Shown here: one piece after another, positions 1 through 8,714 of the stretch
Position numbering within the stretch: the first letter of the stretch is position 1
Layout of the letters: each line of letters opens with the position of its first letter
Source of the DNA: Chloroflexota bacterium
Lineage (GTDB): Bacteria; Chloroflexota; Anaerolineae; Caldilineales; Caldilineaceae
Length of the DNA: 60,353 nucleotides
Assembly (NCBI GenBank): GCA_018969295.1
Contig: JAGWYN010000028.1
Coordinates: 1-60,353 of the forward strand
Direction of reading: 5' to 3'
Notes under the pieces: model-generated
Told to the model about the DNA's origin: nothing
Databases searched by the model: none
The model's input: only the letters and a program-made list of their open reading frames with translations
Made by a program: the position numbers and the translations under genes

Positions 1-410
1 GCTGTCGCTGCAATGTTGCGGGCCGGTTCAATCCCGAGCACCGGAATGCCGTAGGTCTGATAATTTTTGAGCAGATAGCCGTCGTTGCTGGCGATTTCAC
101 CGGCCAGACTGGTTGTACCCAGATGACGGCGTTGGACCAACTGTTCGACGAGTGTGCGGGCATTGTGCAGCACGGTGTCGGAAAACGAGGAAAAGTAGAG
201 GTAGCTGCCAAAAAGAATCTCGGGCGGCACGGTTTCGGTAATCTGGACCAGGGTACACGTGGGGCAGAAAACAACCTCCAACGGATAGGTGGCCTCTGGG
301 CTGTCCAGCTGTGCTGCTGTCAACAAAGAATTGGCCAACGGTGTGTGGCCCAGGCTCAGCACAGGTTGCAACTCGGCAGCACCACAAATTCTGCATTTCG
401 TGATCGGCAT
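1..410 (-). CDS. SAM-dependent C-methyltransferase with N-terminal zinc-binding domain (cut by left edge)
   Basis: The reading frame opens at an ATG at 408-410 and runs off the left edge, so only about the first 136 residues are present. The protein starts MPITKCRICGAAELQPVLSL, the CxxC-containing start typical of the putative zinc-binding domain (PF08421) of sugar C-methyltransferases. A second CPTC motif follows near residue 52, then the start of the SAM-binding fold (GEIASNDGYLL and later VLGIEPARNIA). In NDP-sugar pathways such enzymes add a methyl group to the carbon ring of a keto-deoxysugar. It follows the epimerase gene with a 28-base gap and is the last visible gene of the polysaccharide operon. 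Next to a cytidylyltransferase and an epimerase, it suggests a branched or methylated CDP-sugar. The exact substrate is not visible. Confidence 0.88.
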   Translation of the reverse strand, partial: MPITKCRICGAAELQPVLSLGHTPLANSLLTAAQLDSPEATYPLEVVFCPTCTLVQITETVPPEILFGSYLYFSSFSDTVLHNARTLVEQLVQRRHLGTTSLAGEIASNDGYLLKNYQTYGIPVLGIEPARNIAAT

Positions 411-438
411 TGCGCAGGACTCCTTGTGGTGAAACGGT

Positions 439-1497
439 TCATCCGTGTGGTGAGACCGGGCTGGGAGAGGCTTTCCAGAACAGATCTGCGTCGAGTGCCT
501 GGGTAGCCAAGAGATACTTCAGCTGCTGGATGCGGACGAACCTGCGTCCTTGCAGCCCTTCCAACGTCAATGGATGGCGTCGATAGGCGTCGACCAGTTC
601 GACGATTCCGGCAGGGACAGTCCAATCCAAAACCAAATCAGGCAGGGTTCGGAACAATTTTTCACAGTTCACGCGGTAGCTGCGCGGGTCCGGGTTGTTT
701 TGGGTCCCGACTTCAATGGCACACTCTGGCAGCACTTCCTGCACGAGTTCCGCAATGCGGCGAACCTGGTATACCTCTGCAGTGCGGCCTACATTGAAGG
801 GCTCTCCGCTGACTGCGGTGCGCGGTGCCTCCAGCATGGCAATGGCAGCGCGGCAGATATCCTGGACGTGCACCAGCGGCCGCCAGGGAGTGCCGTCGCT
901 GAGGATTCGAATTTTGCCGGTTGTGAGTGCCCAGGCCACCAGATTGTTGACGACGAGATCGACGCGCAGGCGCGGAGAGACTCCATAGGCTGTTGCGTTG
1001 CGCAAAAAAATCGGGGTAAAGTTGTAGTCTGCCAGCGCTGCCAGGGCAGTTTCGGCCCGCACTTTGGACTCTGCATAGGGGGTGAGGGGTCTGAGCGGCG
1101 ATTCTTCTGTCACAACATCGTCCGGGCCCGAAGCACCATAAATGCTGCACGATGAAGCAAAAATGAAGCGTTCTACACCTGCAGCTTTGGCCGCCTTGGC
1201 CAGCCGGATTGTGGCTTGTAAATTGATGGCATAGGTGCACTCGGCGTTGAGGTCTCCGAGAGGGTCGTTGGAGAGTGCCGCCAGATGAATGATGGCATCG
1301 CAGCCAGCCAGGTCGGTGGCTGTGACATGGCGCAGATCGCTGTAGCGCTCGGGAACGCCGGTAGGCATTGCAAAAAAATTGCAATCGTAGAAGTATGCCG
1401 TGTCCAATCCTGTCACAGCGTGGCCCGCCTTTTGCAGCATGGCGGTCATCACAGCTCCAATATAGCCTTGATGGCCAGTAACCAGAACATTCATCAT
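439..1497 (-). CDS. NAD(P)-dependent sugar epimerase/reductase (extended SDR family)
   Basis: 352 residues from the ATG at 1495-1497. An open frame extends further upstream, but the Rossmann motif VTGHQGYIG lies directly after this start, which fits the family. The catalytic YAESK (YxxxK) and SSCSIYG stretches are present, as is FNVGRT near the middle. Extended SDRs of this type oxidise, reduce or epimerise NDP-sugars. The gene sits between the glucose-1-phosphate cytidylyltransferase and the C-methyltransferase, so a CDP-deoxyhexose is the likely substrate (inference). A second ATG follows immediately. The Shine-Dalgarno sequence GGAGGA is 13 bases upstream and is buried in a perfect 16-bp hairpin described separately. 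Confidence 0.88.
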   Translation of the reverse strand: MMNVLVTGHQGYIGAVMTAMLQKAGHAVTGLDTAYFYDCNFFAMPTGVPERYSDLRHVTATDLAGCDAIIHLAALSNDPLGDLNAECTYAINLQATIRLAKAAKAAGVERFIFASSCSIYGASGPDDVVTEESPLRPLTPYAESKVRAETALAALADYNFTPIFLRNATAYGVSPRLRVDLVVNNLVAWALTTGKIRILSDGTPWRPLVHVQDICRAAIAMLEAPRTAVSGEPFNVGRTAEVYQVRRIAELVQEVLPECAIEVGTQNNPDPRSYRVNCEKLFRTLPDLVLDWTVPAGIVELVDAYRRHPLTLEGLQGRRFVRIQQLKYLLATQALDADLFWKASPSPVSPHG

Positions 1498-1504
1498 CGG
1501 TTTG

Positions 1505-1548
1505 GCGGTTTCCTCCACCCGCCAGGGTGGAGGAAACCGCTTTCCTCC
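1505..1548 (-). promoter_or_regulatory. Two mutually exclusive hairpins over the epimerase ribosome-binding site
   Basis: On the minus strand the leader contains GGAGGAAA twice (1548-1541 and 1516-1509), separated by its complement TTTCCTCC (1536-1529). The complement can pair with the upstream copy (8 bp, loop GCGG). It can instead pair with the downstream copy as part of a perfect 16-bp hairpin (arms 1525-1540 and 1505-1520, loop of 4), which hides the Shine-Dalgarno sequence. The ATG follows 7 bases after the large hairpin. The pairing is seen directly in the sequence; a regulatory role is inferred. Confidence 0.5.
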
Positions 1549-1826
1549 TTTCGCGGTACACTTGTTCGCATGACTTAAAATTTTCACGCACCTGTGCTGT
1601 ACTCGAAGCCATGAAGCGGATTGCACAGGTCACAACTCCTGCCTGCCAGGCTGACGCGCTGCACCGCACGATGAAACAGGCTACCGTCGCCTGCAGGTCA
1701 GGTGCCAACGCACGGAATCGGCATGAAATCGGCACGGTGTCGGTTGTGTCAGCTGTCCGGCAAAAAATTCCGCTTTGCAAAGTGGGTCATCCTAAGCGAC
1801 AAGCTCCCCGGTTTCCCAGGGGTAGT
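1549..1826. other. Intercistronic gap with no recognised gene
   Basis: About 280 bases between the cytidylyltransferase stop and the epimerase leader hairpins. Short open frames here have no family-like sequence. There is no T-run terminator and no clear promoter. The space is unusually long for genes running in one direction in this operon and may hold a promoter or an RNA leader for the epimerase gene. Confidence 0.4.
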
Positions 1827-2645
1827 TTACAGCTCTTCCTGGTTCCTGTGGGCCAAGCGAATAGGTGGGCGAGCGTCGATCGAAACCTGCCAGGGGGCAC
1901 GTCCGCTTTGCCAGAGTTCCTGGATCTGTTGTTTTTCTCGTAAGGTATCCATCGGCTGCCAGTAACCGGTGTGCCGGTAGGCCATCAAGTCACCCTGTTT
2001 GGCCAGTTGATGGAGAGGCTCGACTTCCCACATCGTCTGGTCTCCCCCAATGTAGTCCAGGACAGCACGGTTGAGAACAAAAAAACCGCCGTTGATCCAC
2101 CCTTCCCCGGTCTGGGGTTTCTCTGTAAAGCGGGTGACGCGATCGCCGGCAAACTCCAGCTCGCCAAAACGGGCGGGCGGGCGTACAGCAGTCACTGTGG
2201 CCAGGCCACCATGCTGGCGGTGGAAAGCGACCAGCGCTGTCAGATCGACGTTGGACAGTCCATCTCCGTAGGTGAGCATAAAGGTGTCGTCGGTCAGCCA
2301 TTTGCGCAAACGGCGCACACGTCCCCCTGTCATCGTTTCAGCACCTGTATCGACCAGATGAACCACCCAGTCGTCGGCTGCGTTGTCGTGTACCGTGACG
2401 TTCCCACTCCTCAACTCCACGGTGATATCGCTGTTGAGCGCGTAGTAGTTGAGAAAATACTGCTTGATCTGTTCCCCTTTGTAGCCCAACGCAATAATAA
2501 ACTCGTTGTAGCCAAAATGTGCATACCAACGCATGATATGGGTCAAAATTGGGCGTCCGCCAATTTCGACCATAGGTTTGGGACGGACGCTCGTCTCTTC
2601 TGCCAGCCGAGTACCGAGTCCGCCAGCCAGGATGACTACTTTCAA
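1827..2645 (-). CDS. rfbF: Glucose-1-phosphate cytidylyltransferase
   Basis: 272 residues when started at TTG (2643-2645). The protein then begins KVVILAGGLGTRLAEET, the expected start of RfbF, with the GGxGTR nucleotide-binding loop followed by RPKPMVEIGGRPI. Further family landmarks are GYKGEQIKQYF, TYGDGLSNVDL, EKPQTGEGWINGGFFV and WQPMDTLREK. The enzyme makes CDP-glucose from glucose-1-phosphate and CTP, the first step to CDP-dideoxysugars. An in-frame GTG at 2667-2669 would add 8 residues. The TTG is preferred because AAAGGAGAG lies 6 bases before it and because homologues begin there. It follows the flippase gene closely, its coding start lying 27 bases beyond the flippase stop. Confidence 0.95.
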   Translation of the reverse strand: MKVVILAGGLGTRLAEETSVRPKPMVEIGGRPILTHIMRWYAHFGYNEFIIALGYKGEQIKQYFLNYYALNSDITVELRSGNVTVHDNAADDWVVHLVDTGAETMTGGRVRRLRKWLTDDTFMLTYGDGLSNVDLTALVAFHRQHGGLATVTAVRPPARFGELEFAGDRVTRFTEKPQTGEGWINGGFFVLNRAVLDYIGGDQTMWEVEPLHQLAKQGDLMAYRHTGYWQPMDTLREKQQIQELWQSGRAPWQVSIDARPPIRLAHRNQEEL

Positions 2646-2672
2646 ACGTTCTCTCTCCTTTGCAGACACTGT

Positions 2673-4148
2673 TCAAGTGGATCGTTTGGCAATACGTTTG
2701 TAAATTTCTCGTCGTGTCAGCACGAAAAACCGTGCCAATTCGGCTGGCAGGATCAGCCCCAATCCAAGATAGGCAGCCAGCAACACGATCAAGGCACCCA
2801 ATTTTAGCGTCACTCGCAGTGGAAATGCAACTGGTGGAATCAGCAGACCCAGCAGCAGGAGGATCAGTTGAACTCCCAGCGCTGCCAGAATACGTTTGAT
2901 TGGATAGGCGATCGGGTATCTGCGTTGCAGCAGGGCATAGAGAAGTATCTGGGGGAGTGCATAGCCTAGGATCGTGGCAGCCGTGGCACCGGCAATCCCG
3001 TAGTGCGGGATCAGCAGTGCGTTCAAGCACACGTTGATCGCTGCTCCGGCGACGACTGCGCTGCTGATCGATGTCAGCTGTTTGCCCATCAGGGCGCCGG
3101 TATTCAAAATTGCACCAAAGCCCCCCAAGATATGCATGTAGGTCAGAAAACCGACATAGGGGGCGGCCGGAAAATATTCGGGCTGGGTCAACAAGATCAG
3201 GATTTCGATGGCAAAGAGCCCGATGGCCAGCCCAGCAGCCAAGATCGCTGCGATCAGGTAGCGCGACATGCTGATGTAGCGTTCCAATGCGCCGGGAAGA
3301 TGTTGCATCGCCAGCGCCAACGGCATCCAGGCACTGTAGATCGGTGCCAGTACCACATTGACCAGGCTGGCCAGTTTATTGGCAATCGTGTAATAGCCGA
3401 GTTCGGTGGGGGAGACGAGCTGGCCCAAAAACAGCCGATCGCTGAGTTGTAAGATCCAGGTGGCTCCCATGGTAGGGAGCAAGATCAGACCTGAGGTGAG
3501 CAGGAGGCGTATGACAGCAAGCCGTGGGCGGCCGATCAGGGGCCGTGTCAGCACCACAGCTGCAATAAACAGGCTGAGCCCGCTGGCCATCGGGGTGAAG
3601 AGAATCCCAACAGTGCCCAGACGCAGAACGACGATGAAGAGAATGTTGCCAGCTACCGTGGCCAGGATGGATGTCAGGCTGAAGAGTGCCCCCCACCGTA
3701 CCCGCAGCGCAGTTTGGGCCGCACTGGTCAGCACGATTGCCGACATCCCAAAGACCATCAGCCCACCTCCCAGCCGGAGCAACCAGGTGTAAGAAGTCAG
3801 CTCAGATGACTGGTGGGCCAGGGCCGGTGCGCCCAAAATGAGGGCAATCCCTGCCAGAAGTCCTGCTGCGACGGTCAGGGCAAACGCGCTGCCAACAACC
3901 TGACGCTGCCAGTCCAGATCTTCGGGGCGGTCGTTAAAGTGTGTGTTGACCGCCTGCGGAAGGGCCAGCAGTGCAACGGTTGAAATGGCCGAAAAAATGG
4001 TCAAGAGATACTCGGCGGTGCCATACTCCCCTGGCTGGACAGCCCGTGTGATGATCGGTGTGAAGATCAGAGAGAGCAGGGGGCCAGCCCACTGGACAGC
4101 GCCATAACCGATGACGAGCTTCACAAGCCTTTGGATCAGATCGACCAT
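2673..4148 (-). CDS. Polysaccharide/oligosaccharide flippase (Wzx/MATE-like membrane protein)
   Basis: 491 residues that are hydrophobic along almost the whole length, with about 12 to 14 predicted membrane spans. The N-terminus (LVIGYGAVQWAGPLLSLIFTPI...) and the motif GEYGTAEY after the second helix are characteristic of the polysaccharide biosynthesis protein family that flips undecaprenyl-linked repeat units across the membrane. It lies between a methyltransferase and a nucleotide-sugar gene, as flippases do in capsule or O-antigen-like clusters. The transported glycan cannot be told from the sequence. Confidence 0.9.
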   Translation of the reverse strand: MVDLIQRLVKLVIGYGAVQWAGPLLSLIFTPIITRAVQPGEYGTAEYLLTIFSAISTVALLALPQAVNTHFNDRPEDLDWQRQVVGSAFALTVAAGLLAGIALILGAPALAHQSSELTSYTWLLRLGGGLMVFGMSAIVLTSAAQTALRVRWGALFSLTSILATVAGNILFIVVLRLGTVGILFTPMASGLSLFIAAVVLTRPLIGRPRLAVIRLLLTSGLILLPTMGATWILQLSDRLFLGQLVSPTELGYYTIANKLASLVNVVLAPIYSAWMPLALAMQHLPGALERYISMSRYLIAAILAAGLAIGLFAIEILILLTQPEYFPAAPYVGFLTYMHILGGFGAILNTGALMGKQLTSISSAVVAGAAINVCLNALLIPHYGIAGATAATILGYALPQILLYALLQRRYPIAYPIKRILAALGVQLILLLLGLLIPPVAFPLRVTLKLGALIVLLAAYLGLGLILPAELARFFVLTRREIYKRIAKRST

Positions 4149-4202
4149 ACGCAGTGTTCTGCTGTTCGCAATCCGTGCAGATGAAAATCTGCATGTGGTG
4201 GG

Positions 4203-4985
4203 TTATTTTTTTGTGAATTCGTACAGACCACAGGCAAACTGGGCAGAATCCAATGGCTGGCCGGTCGCGTCTGCGTGAAAACAGTCGTTGTCGTCGACCG
4301 CCGCAAAACTGACAAGCTCCAGCTCGGCGAAGGTCTCCCGAATTGTGGAGGGCGCAAAGACCCGATGGGCGTTGAATGCGACGCGTTCGATGCCAATCGG
4401 CACTGAAAAATAGAGTTTGCCTCCTGGTTTGAGCACGCGGGCCAGCGCACGCATGGCACAGAAACAGGCTGCTGGCGCCACTGGGTCTCCATAACGCCCC
4501 AGACCAAAGTGTTCGACTGCATGCAGGCTGGAGAGAGATTCTACGCTGTTGTCTGGAATACCGGTCAGATCGGTGGCGTCTGCCTGCAGAAAAGTCAACC
4601 CGGCAAGATTGGACTGCAGCGGACGAATGTCGATGACTGTCACAGCCATGAAGGTCAAAAGGTGAGTCACAAAGCCGTCGATACGGGAACCGATGTCGAG
4701 ATGGGTGGCCGGCTGTGCAGCATAAACCTTGCGTGCCGCCCACAGATCCTGGTAAAAGTAATGCCCCGTCGCACTCCCTGCCGGGTCAGAAAACTCGTGC
4801 AGGATCGGCGTCAGTTCTTTTATCTGCAGTCGGAAACGCTCTTCGAACTGGCTCTGGGTTCGATAGGTAGACAGGGTGCGCAGGAAGTGCGGTGTGTTGC
4901 GCACGCTCGTGACAAATTTTTGGCCATCCAAGCCATAAATTTCAAGAAAATGGTGGATGCGGCGCGCAAGCTGTCGGAATGTCAT
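4203..4985 (-). CDS. DUF268 family SAM-dependent methyltransferase-like protein
   Basis: 260 residues. The segment HLDIGSRIDGFVTHLLTF, then VIDIRPL, then SLSSLHAVEHFGLGRYGDP and LKPGGKLYFSVPIGIERV are hallmarks of DUF268 proteins, which have a class I methyltransferase-type fold. The acidic residue after VID would be the ribose-binding position. Members are common in polysaccharide clusters, but the acceptor is not established. The gene is 54 bases before the flippase gene in the same operon. The start ATG at 4983-4985 is the only sensible one. Confidence 0.88.
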   Translation of the reverse strand: MTFRQLARRIHHFLEIYGLDGQKFVTSVRNTPHFLRTLSTYRTQSQFEERFRLQIKELTPILHEFSDPAGSATGHYFYQDLWAARKVYAAQPATHLDIGSRIDGFVTHLLTFMAVTVIDIRPLQSNLAGLTFLQADATDLTGIPDNSVESLSSLHAVEHFGLGRYGDPVAPAACFCAMRALARVLKPGGKLYFSVPIGIERVAFNAHRVFAPSTIRETFAELELVSFAAVDDNDCFHADATGQPLDSAQFACGLYEFTKK

Positions 4986-5021
4986 CGTGTCGGGTGACCT
5001 TGCTGCCTGGTGGGCGGACGG

Positions 5022-6173
5022 CTATTCCAGCCGCCGCCGCGCTACAATCCGTATGCTGTCCGGCAGAGGCTCCTCAACGACAAAGATCACGTATCCGCCC
5101 CCTCCTGCTCCGGATATTTTCCAGCCCAGCGCCTGCGGGCTGTATTCGTCGATCATCTGGCGCACCACCGGGGTCTGCATATTCGGAAACAGGGCGATCT
5201 GGGCCTCGAACGAGCCGCGCACGGCCCGGCCAAACCCTGCCAGGTCGTGTCTTTGCAGCGCTGCCCAGCAGCTGGCTGCTGCTTCGGACAGGGCAGCAGC
5301 GCCAGTGGCTGTCAGTGCCGTGTTTTCCAGCACCGCATATCCCCCTTCGCGCGGCCCCAGCGGCATCAGACACAGGTGCCGTTCGACAAACTGCAACGTG
5401 TCCTCGTCCATTCGATGCTCGATCTGGGTCGGCCAGTAGCTCCCCGTATACTCCGAACGGGCCAGCCCCGGAAAGACCAGCCCGATCGCATCCTGCGCAC
5501 CGGAGACTTCCGTCTTGCCCGGGGGGTTGTCGCAGCAAAAGAGCGTCCAGGCCACCTTCTCGTACCGGTCCACCGGCATTTTGTTTCCCCACAGGTGGAT
5601 GGCGGTGCGCCGCGTGCTGGTGGCCATGCCGCTGCGCTCGTTGAACTCGATGGTCGGCTCGATCGAGAGGGTGATCACAGAGCCTGGATGCAGCCGAGAA
5701 ACAAAGGGCTGGTCCAGCCAGCCGCCAGCCAGATCGATGCGGTAGGGCATCTGTTGAACAGTGCGCAGGGCAGTGGTGGAGCGCGTGGCCAGCCCAGGAT
5801 GGGGGTCGCGCCGAAGCACCACATATTCGATGCCCAGCGCCTCGCACAGCCGACGTTTGGCCGGGGTGTTGCCATCTTCGTTGACAATAAAAAAATCGGG
5901 GCGCACTTCCCGCAGTTCCGGTTCGAAGTCCAGGTAGCCGGAACCGCGCGAGATGACCGCTCGCTGCACGCAGGCGACATTCGCCAGCATGAAACGGCGT
6001 TCTTCTTCGCTGTTGATGGGCGGGCGGCCTTTGAGGCTGAAGACGGTCTGGTCTGAACCCAACGCAACCGTCAAGTCCCCATATTGAGCTGCGCGCTGCA
6101 GAAATTCGACATGCCCGCTGTGCAGCATATCAAAACAGCCGCTGACAAAACTTTTTTTACTGGATGAAGCCAT
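5022..6173 (-). CDS. Fusion of an HxGH nucleotidyltransferase and a GHMP-type sugar kinase
   Basis: 383 residues from the ATG at 6171-6173. Residues 1 to about 140 form a cytidylyltransferase-like domain with SGCFDMLHSGH (the H18-x-G-H21 signature) and a later STTALR motif. From about residue 143 a GHMP kinase-like domain follows: RIDLAGGWLD is motif 1 of the HddA-type sugar kinases and KISGAGGGGYV near the C-terminus is motif 3. The usual glycine/serine-rich ATP loop (GLGSSxA) is not obvious; the segment SGAQDAIGLVFPGL lies roughly where it is expected. By analogy with HldE and FKP, a bifunctional kinase plus nucleotidyltransferase making an activated sugar is likely. It is the first gene of the polysaccharide operon. 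An upstream in-frame start would add 19 residues that look like leader sequence. Confidence 0.8.
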   Translation of the reverse strand: MASSSKKSFVSGCFDMLHSGHVEFLQRAAQYGDLTVALGSDQTVFSLKGRPPINSEEERRFMLANVACVQRAVISRGSGYLDFEPELREVRPDFFIVNEDGNTPAKRRLCEALGIEYVVLRRDPHPGLATRSTTALRTVQQMPYRIDLAGGWLDQPFVSRLHPGSVITLSIEPTIEFNERSGMATSTRRTAIHLWGNKMPVDRYEKVAWTLFCCDNPPGKTEVSGAQDAIGLVFPGLARSEYTGSYWPTQIEHRMDEDTLQFVERHLCLMPLGPREGGYAVLENTALTATGAAALSEAAASCWAALQRHDLAGFGRAVRGSFEAQIALFPNMQTPVVRQMIDEYSPQALGWKISGAGGGGYVIFVVEEPLPDSIRIVARRRLE

Positions 6174-6290
6174 CGCTTTTCTGCCCTGTTCCAATCCTGC
6201 GCTCCCGATGCAAGCAAACCATGAACGCAACCGGACTCAGTCTACCACATGGCTTGGCGTTTCGCCCAGAAGCGGGTTTTTGCCACCAGG

Positions 6291-7136
6291 TCACTCGTGC
6301 ACGACCACACGGGTGCCGATGCTGGCCCACGCATACAAGGCCTGGGCTTCGGGCACGCGCAGGTTGATACAGCCATGGCTGACCGGTGTGCCGAAGTTGT
6401 TGTGCCAGTAGGCGCCGTGGATGGCAAAATCGCCGTCGTAAAAGAGGGTCCAGGGCACGTCCGGGGTGTCGTAGCCTGGGCCACGCATGCGCGTTTTTTC
6501 GAGCATCCAGTAGACAGAAAATTCACCGGTCAGCGTGCGTGTGCTCGTCTTGCCGGTGCTTACGATCGTCTCGAAGACGGCCACATCGCCCTGCCAGGCG
6601 GTCAGCTGCTGTTCGGAAAGATCGACCTCGATCCAGCGTTCTCCTTCTGCGGGCGCATCGGTGCGGAAGACCGCCAGCGGGGGCAGCCCCTTGGCAGCGG
6701 GAGGCTCTGCGGCAGGCTTGTCTTCCGATGGAGCAGGGAGCGCAGGAGCAACAGGGTTGTCGAAGGTGACCGGAACAAAAATTTCGTCGTAGTTGAGGTT
6801 GCTGTGGACGACCCGCAGCCGCAGCAGGTGGCTTCCATTGGGATAGAGCGCGGTGTCGAACCTGTACATCTGTGCGGGGCTGGGAATCGGCTCTTCCCCC
6901 AGGGCAAGAAAGGTCTCTGCACTCTCCTTGCCGTCGATCAGAAGGTCAAGCTGCCATTTGCGGAAGGTGGGGTGCGCAGCCGTGCCTTCGACTGCGACCA
7001 TGCCGGTCAGACGATCATGGGCTGACGGTTGCACCAGGGTGCCGCCGCTGCTGGCCAGGGCTGGCACAGCGGCGAACAGCCACCACAGACAGCCCAGAAA
7101 AAACGCCCATTGGATTGGATGTACCCATCGTGGCAT
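6291..7136 (-). CDS. Secreted L,D-transpeptidase (YkuD domain)
   Basis: 281 residues. An N-terminal signal peptide (IQWAFFLGCLWWLFAAVPALA) is followed by a beta-sandwich-like region with an Ig-like look and a Pro/Ala-rich linker near residues 135-155. The C-terminal YkuD domain has WIEVDLSEQQLTAW and the catalytic signature HGAYWHNNF...SHGCINL with the nucleophile Cys. Such enzymes cross-link or modify peptidoglycan stems outside the membrane. It is transcribed in the direction of the polysaccharide operon, 117 bases before its first gene, and is probably a separate unit. The start ATG at 7134-7136 puts the signal peptide at the N-terminus. Confidence 0.92.
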   Translation of the reverse strand: MPRWVHPIQWAFFLGCLWWLFAAVPALASSGGTLVQPSAHDRLTGMVAVEGTAAHPTFRKWQLDLLIDGKESAETFLALGEEPIPSPAQMYRFDTALYPNGSHLLRLRVVHSNLNYDEIFVPVTFDNPVAPALPAPSEDKPAAEPPAAKGLPPLAVFRTDAPAEGERWIEVDLSEQQLTAWQGDVAVFETIVSTGKTSTRTLTGEFSVYWMLEKTRMRGPGYDTPDVPWTLFYDGDFAIHGAYWHNNFGTPVSHGCINLRVPEAQALYAWASIGTRVVVHE

Positions 7137-7445
7137 GGTGGTTTGTGCCCTTTCTGTCGCTGGTTTTTTTCACAACAAGAAGGCTGGGTAGCCATGAGGA
7201 AGGTATTGTACCATAAAGGAACCCAGAAGGGGGCTCTGTTCGTGAAACGGGGACAGGTAGGGGGCACAGCCGTTTTTTATCTGCCCGATCGGCGGAATCA
7301 AGCCTGGCATCCCAGATGGAATACAATGAATCTGGATTCAGCGGCCGGGTGGCGTTGGTGCCAGTTCGGGACAGAACCGGGTGCGCCAAAGTCTGCTGGC
7401 GCGTGTCATGTACCGAGAGCAATCACAGGGAGAGCGTTCAACCGT
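7137..7445. promoter_or_regulatory. Divergent intergenic region with mirrored -10-like boxes
   Basis: About 310 bases between the divergent L,D-transpeptidase and serB genes. TACAAT occurs on the minus strand at 7205-7210 and on the plus strand at 7322-7327, each placed plausibly upstream of its gene. Neither has a convincing -35 box. No coding sequence is recognised here; the frame open upstream of serB has no family resemblance before residue MSEII. Confidence 0.35.
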
Positions 7446-8672
7446 ATGTCTGAAATCATTCTGGTCAATGTGACCGGCAAGGATCGCACAGGTCTGGTGG
7501 CTCGGGTCACTGGGGTGCTGGCGGAGCACGGCGTCCACATCCTGGATGTGGGACAGGCGGTCATCCACGATTACATCTCGTTGGGGTTGCTGGTCGAAAT
7601 TCCAGCAGCGGATCCTGCCCCGCTGGTTCTCAAGGATCTGCTCTTTGTGGGCCACGAACTGGGTGTGGAGGTGCGGTTCCGTCCGACCCCCCTGGCAGAG
7701 TACGAGCAATGGGTCAGCGAACAGGGGCGCCCTCGGCACATCATCACCTTGCTGGGGCGTAAACTCAGCGCGGCCCAGATTTCGCGTGCGGCGGCTGCCT
7801 GTGCCGCCCATCAGCTCAACATCGACGTGATCACGCGGCTGTCGGGGCGTCCTTCGCTGGTCAGCCCGGCCCGCACGCCCAAAGCCTGTGTGCAGATCAC
7901 GGCGAGTGGCCGGCTGAACGACGAAGCTGTGCTGCGGGCCCAGCTGCTGCAGCTGGCGGCGGAGACCGGTGTCGATGTTTCGTTTCAGGCCGACGACATC
8001 TACCGGCGCAATCGGCGGCTGGTCGTCTTCGACATGGATTCGACGTTGATTCAGGCCGAAGTGATCGACGAATTGGCCAAAGAGGCTGGGGTGGGCGACG
8101 AGGTGGCGGCGATCACGGCGGCAGCGATGCAAGGGGAGCTCGATTTTCGCCAGAGTCTGATACGGCGTGTGGCCCTGCTGCGGGGACTGCCCGAATCTAC
8201 TCTGGCCGCAGTGGCTGCACGGCTGCGTTTGACCGACGGGGCCGAACTGGTGGCCAGCACGTTGAAGCGGCTGGGCTACAAAACGGGCATCATTTCTGGT
8301 GGGTTCGACTATTTTGGACTGCGTCTGCAGCGGCAGCTTGGGTTTGACTATCTGTACGCCAACCAACTGGAGATCGTGGGGGGGATGCTCACCGGCAATT
8401 TGCTGGGCGAGATCGTCGACGGCCCCCGCAAGGCCGCGCTGCTGCGCCAGATTGCGGCAGCCGAAGGGTTGCGTCTGGAACAGACGATTGCCGTCGGCGA
8501 CGGCGCCAATGACTTGCCCATGCTCAGCGCTGCGGGCCTGGGGGTGGCTTTCCACGCCAAACCGGTCGTGCGTCGCCAGGCCAGCGGCACGATTTCTGAC
8601 CTGGGACTGGATGGATTGCTTTACCTGATCGGAATTCGCGAACGCGAACTGGACCCGGCACAGGTTGGATGA
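7446..8672 (+). CDS. serB: Phosphoserine phosphatase with two N-terminal ACT domains
   Basis: 408 residues from the ATG at 7446, preceded by GGGAGA. Residues 1 to about 85 form an ACT domain (NVTGKDRTGLVARVTGVL) and about 98 to 180 a second one. The HAD phosphatase domain starts near residue 195 with FDMDSTLIQAE (nucleophile Asp), continues with GIISGGFDYF and ends with GDGANDLPML. This is the layout of SerB of actinobacteria and proteobacteria, which makes serine from phosphoserine, the ACT domains probably sensing serine. The gene stands alone, 42 bases before the GH100-like gene. The frame is open far upstream, but only the chosen start gives a complete ACT domain. Confidence 0.95.
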   Translation: MSEIILVNVTGKDRTGLVARVTGVLAEHGVHILDVGQAVIHDYISLGLLVEIPAADPAPLVLKDLLFVGHELGVEVRFRPTPLAEYEQWVSEQGRPRHIITLLGRKLSAAQISRAAAACAAHQLNIDVITRLSGRPSLVSPARTPKACVQITASGRLNDEAVLRAQLLQLAAETGVDVSFQADDIYRRNRRLVVFDMDSTLIQAEVIDELAKEAGVGDEVAAITAAAMQGELDFRQSLIRRVALLRGLPESTLAAVAARLRLTDGAELVASTLKRLGYKTGIISGGFDYFGLRLQRQLGFDYLYANQLEIVGGMLTGNLLGEIVDGPRKAALLRQIAAAEGLRLEQTIAVGDGANDLPMLSAAGLGVAFHAKPVVRRQASGTISDLGLDGLLYLIGIRERELDPAQVG

Positions 8673-8714
8673 ACGGATCTCTTTTTTGCGGTTGACAGGG
8701 AGGGAGCGCAACAG

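Noticed and set aside
1505..1540. The 16-bp hairpin as an intrinsic terminator
   Set aside because: On the minus strand, the direction of the operon, it is followed by CAAACCG and not by a T-run, and it ends 7 bases before a start codon.
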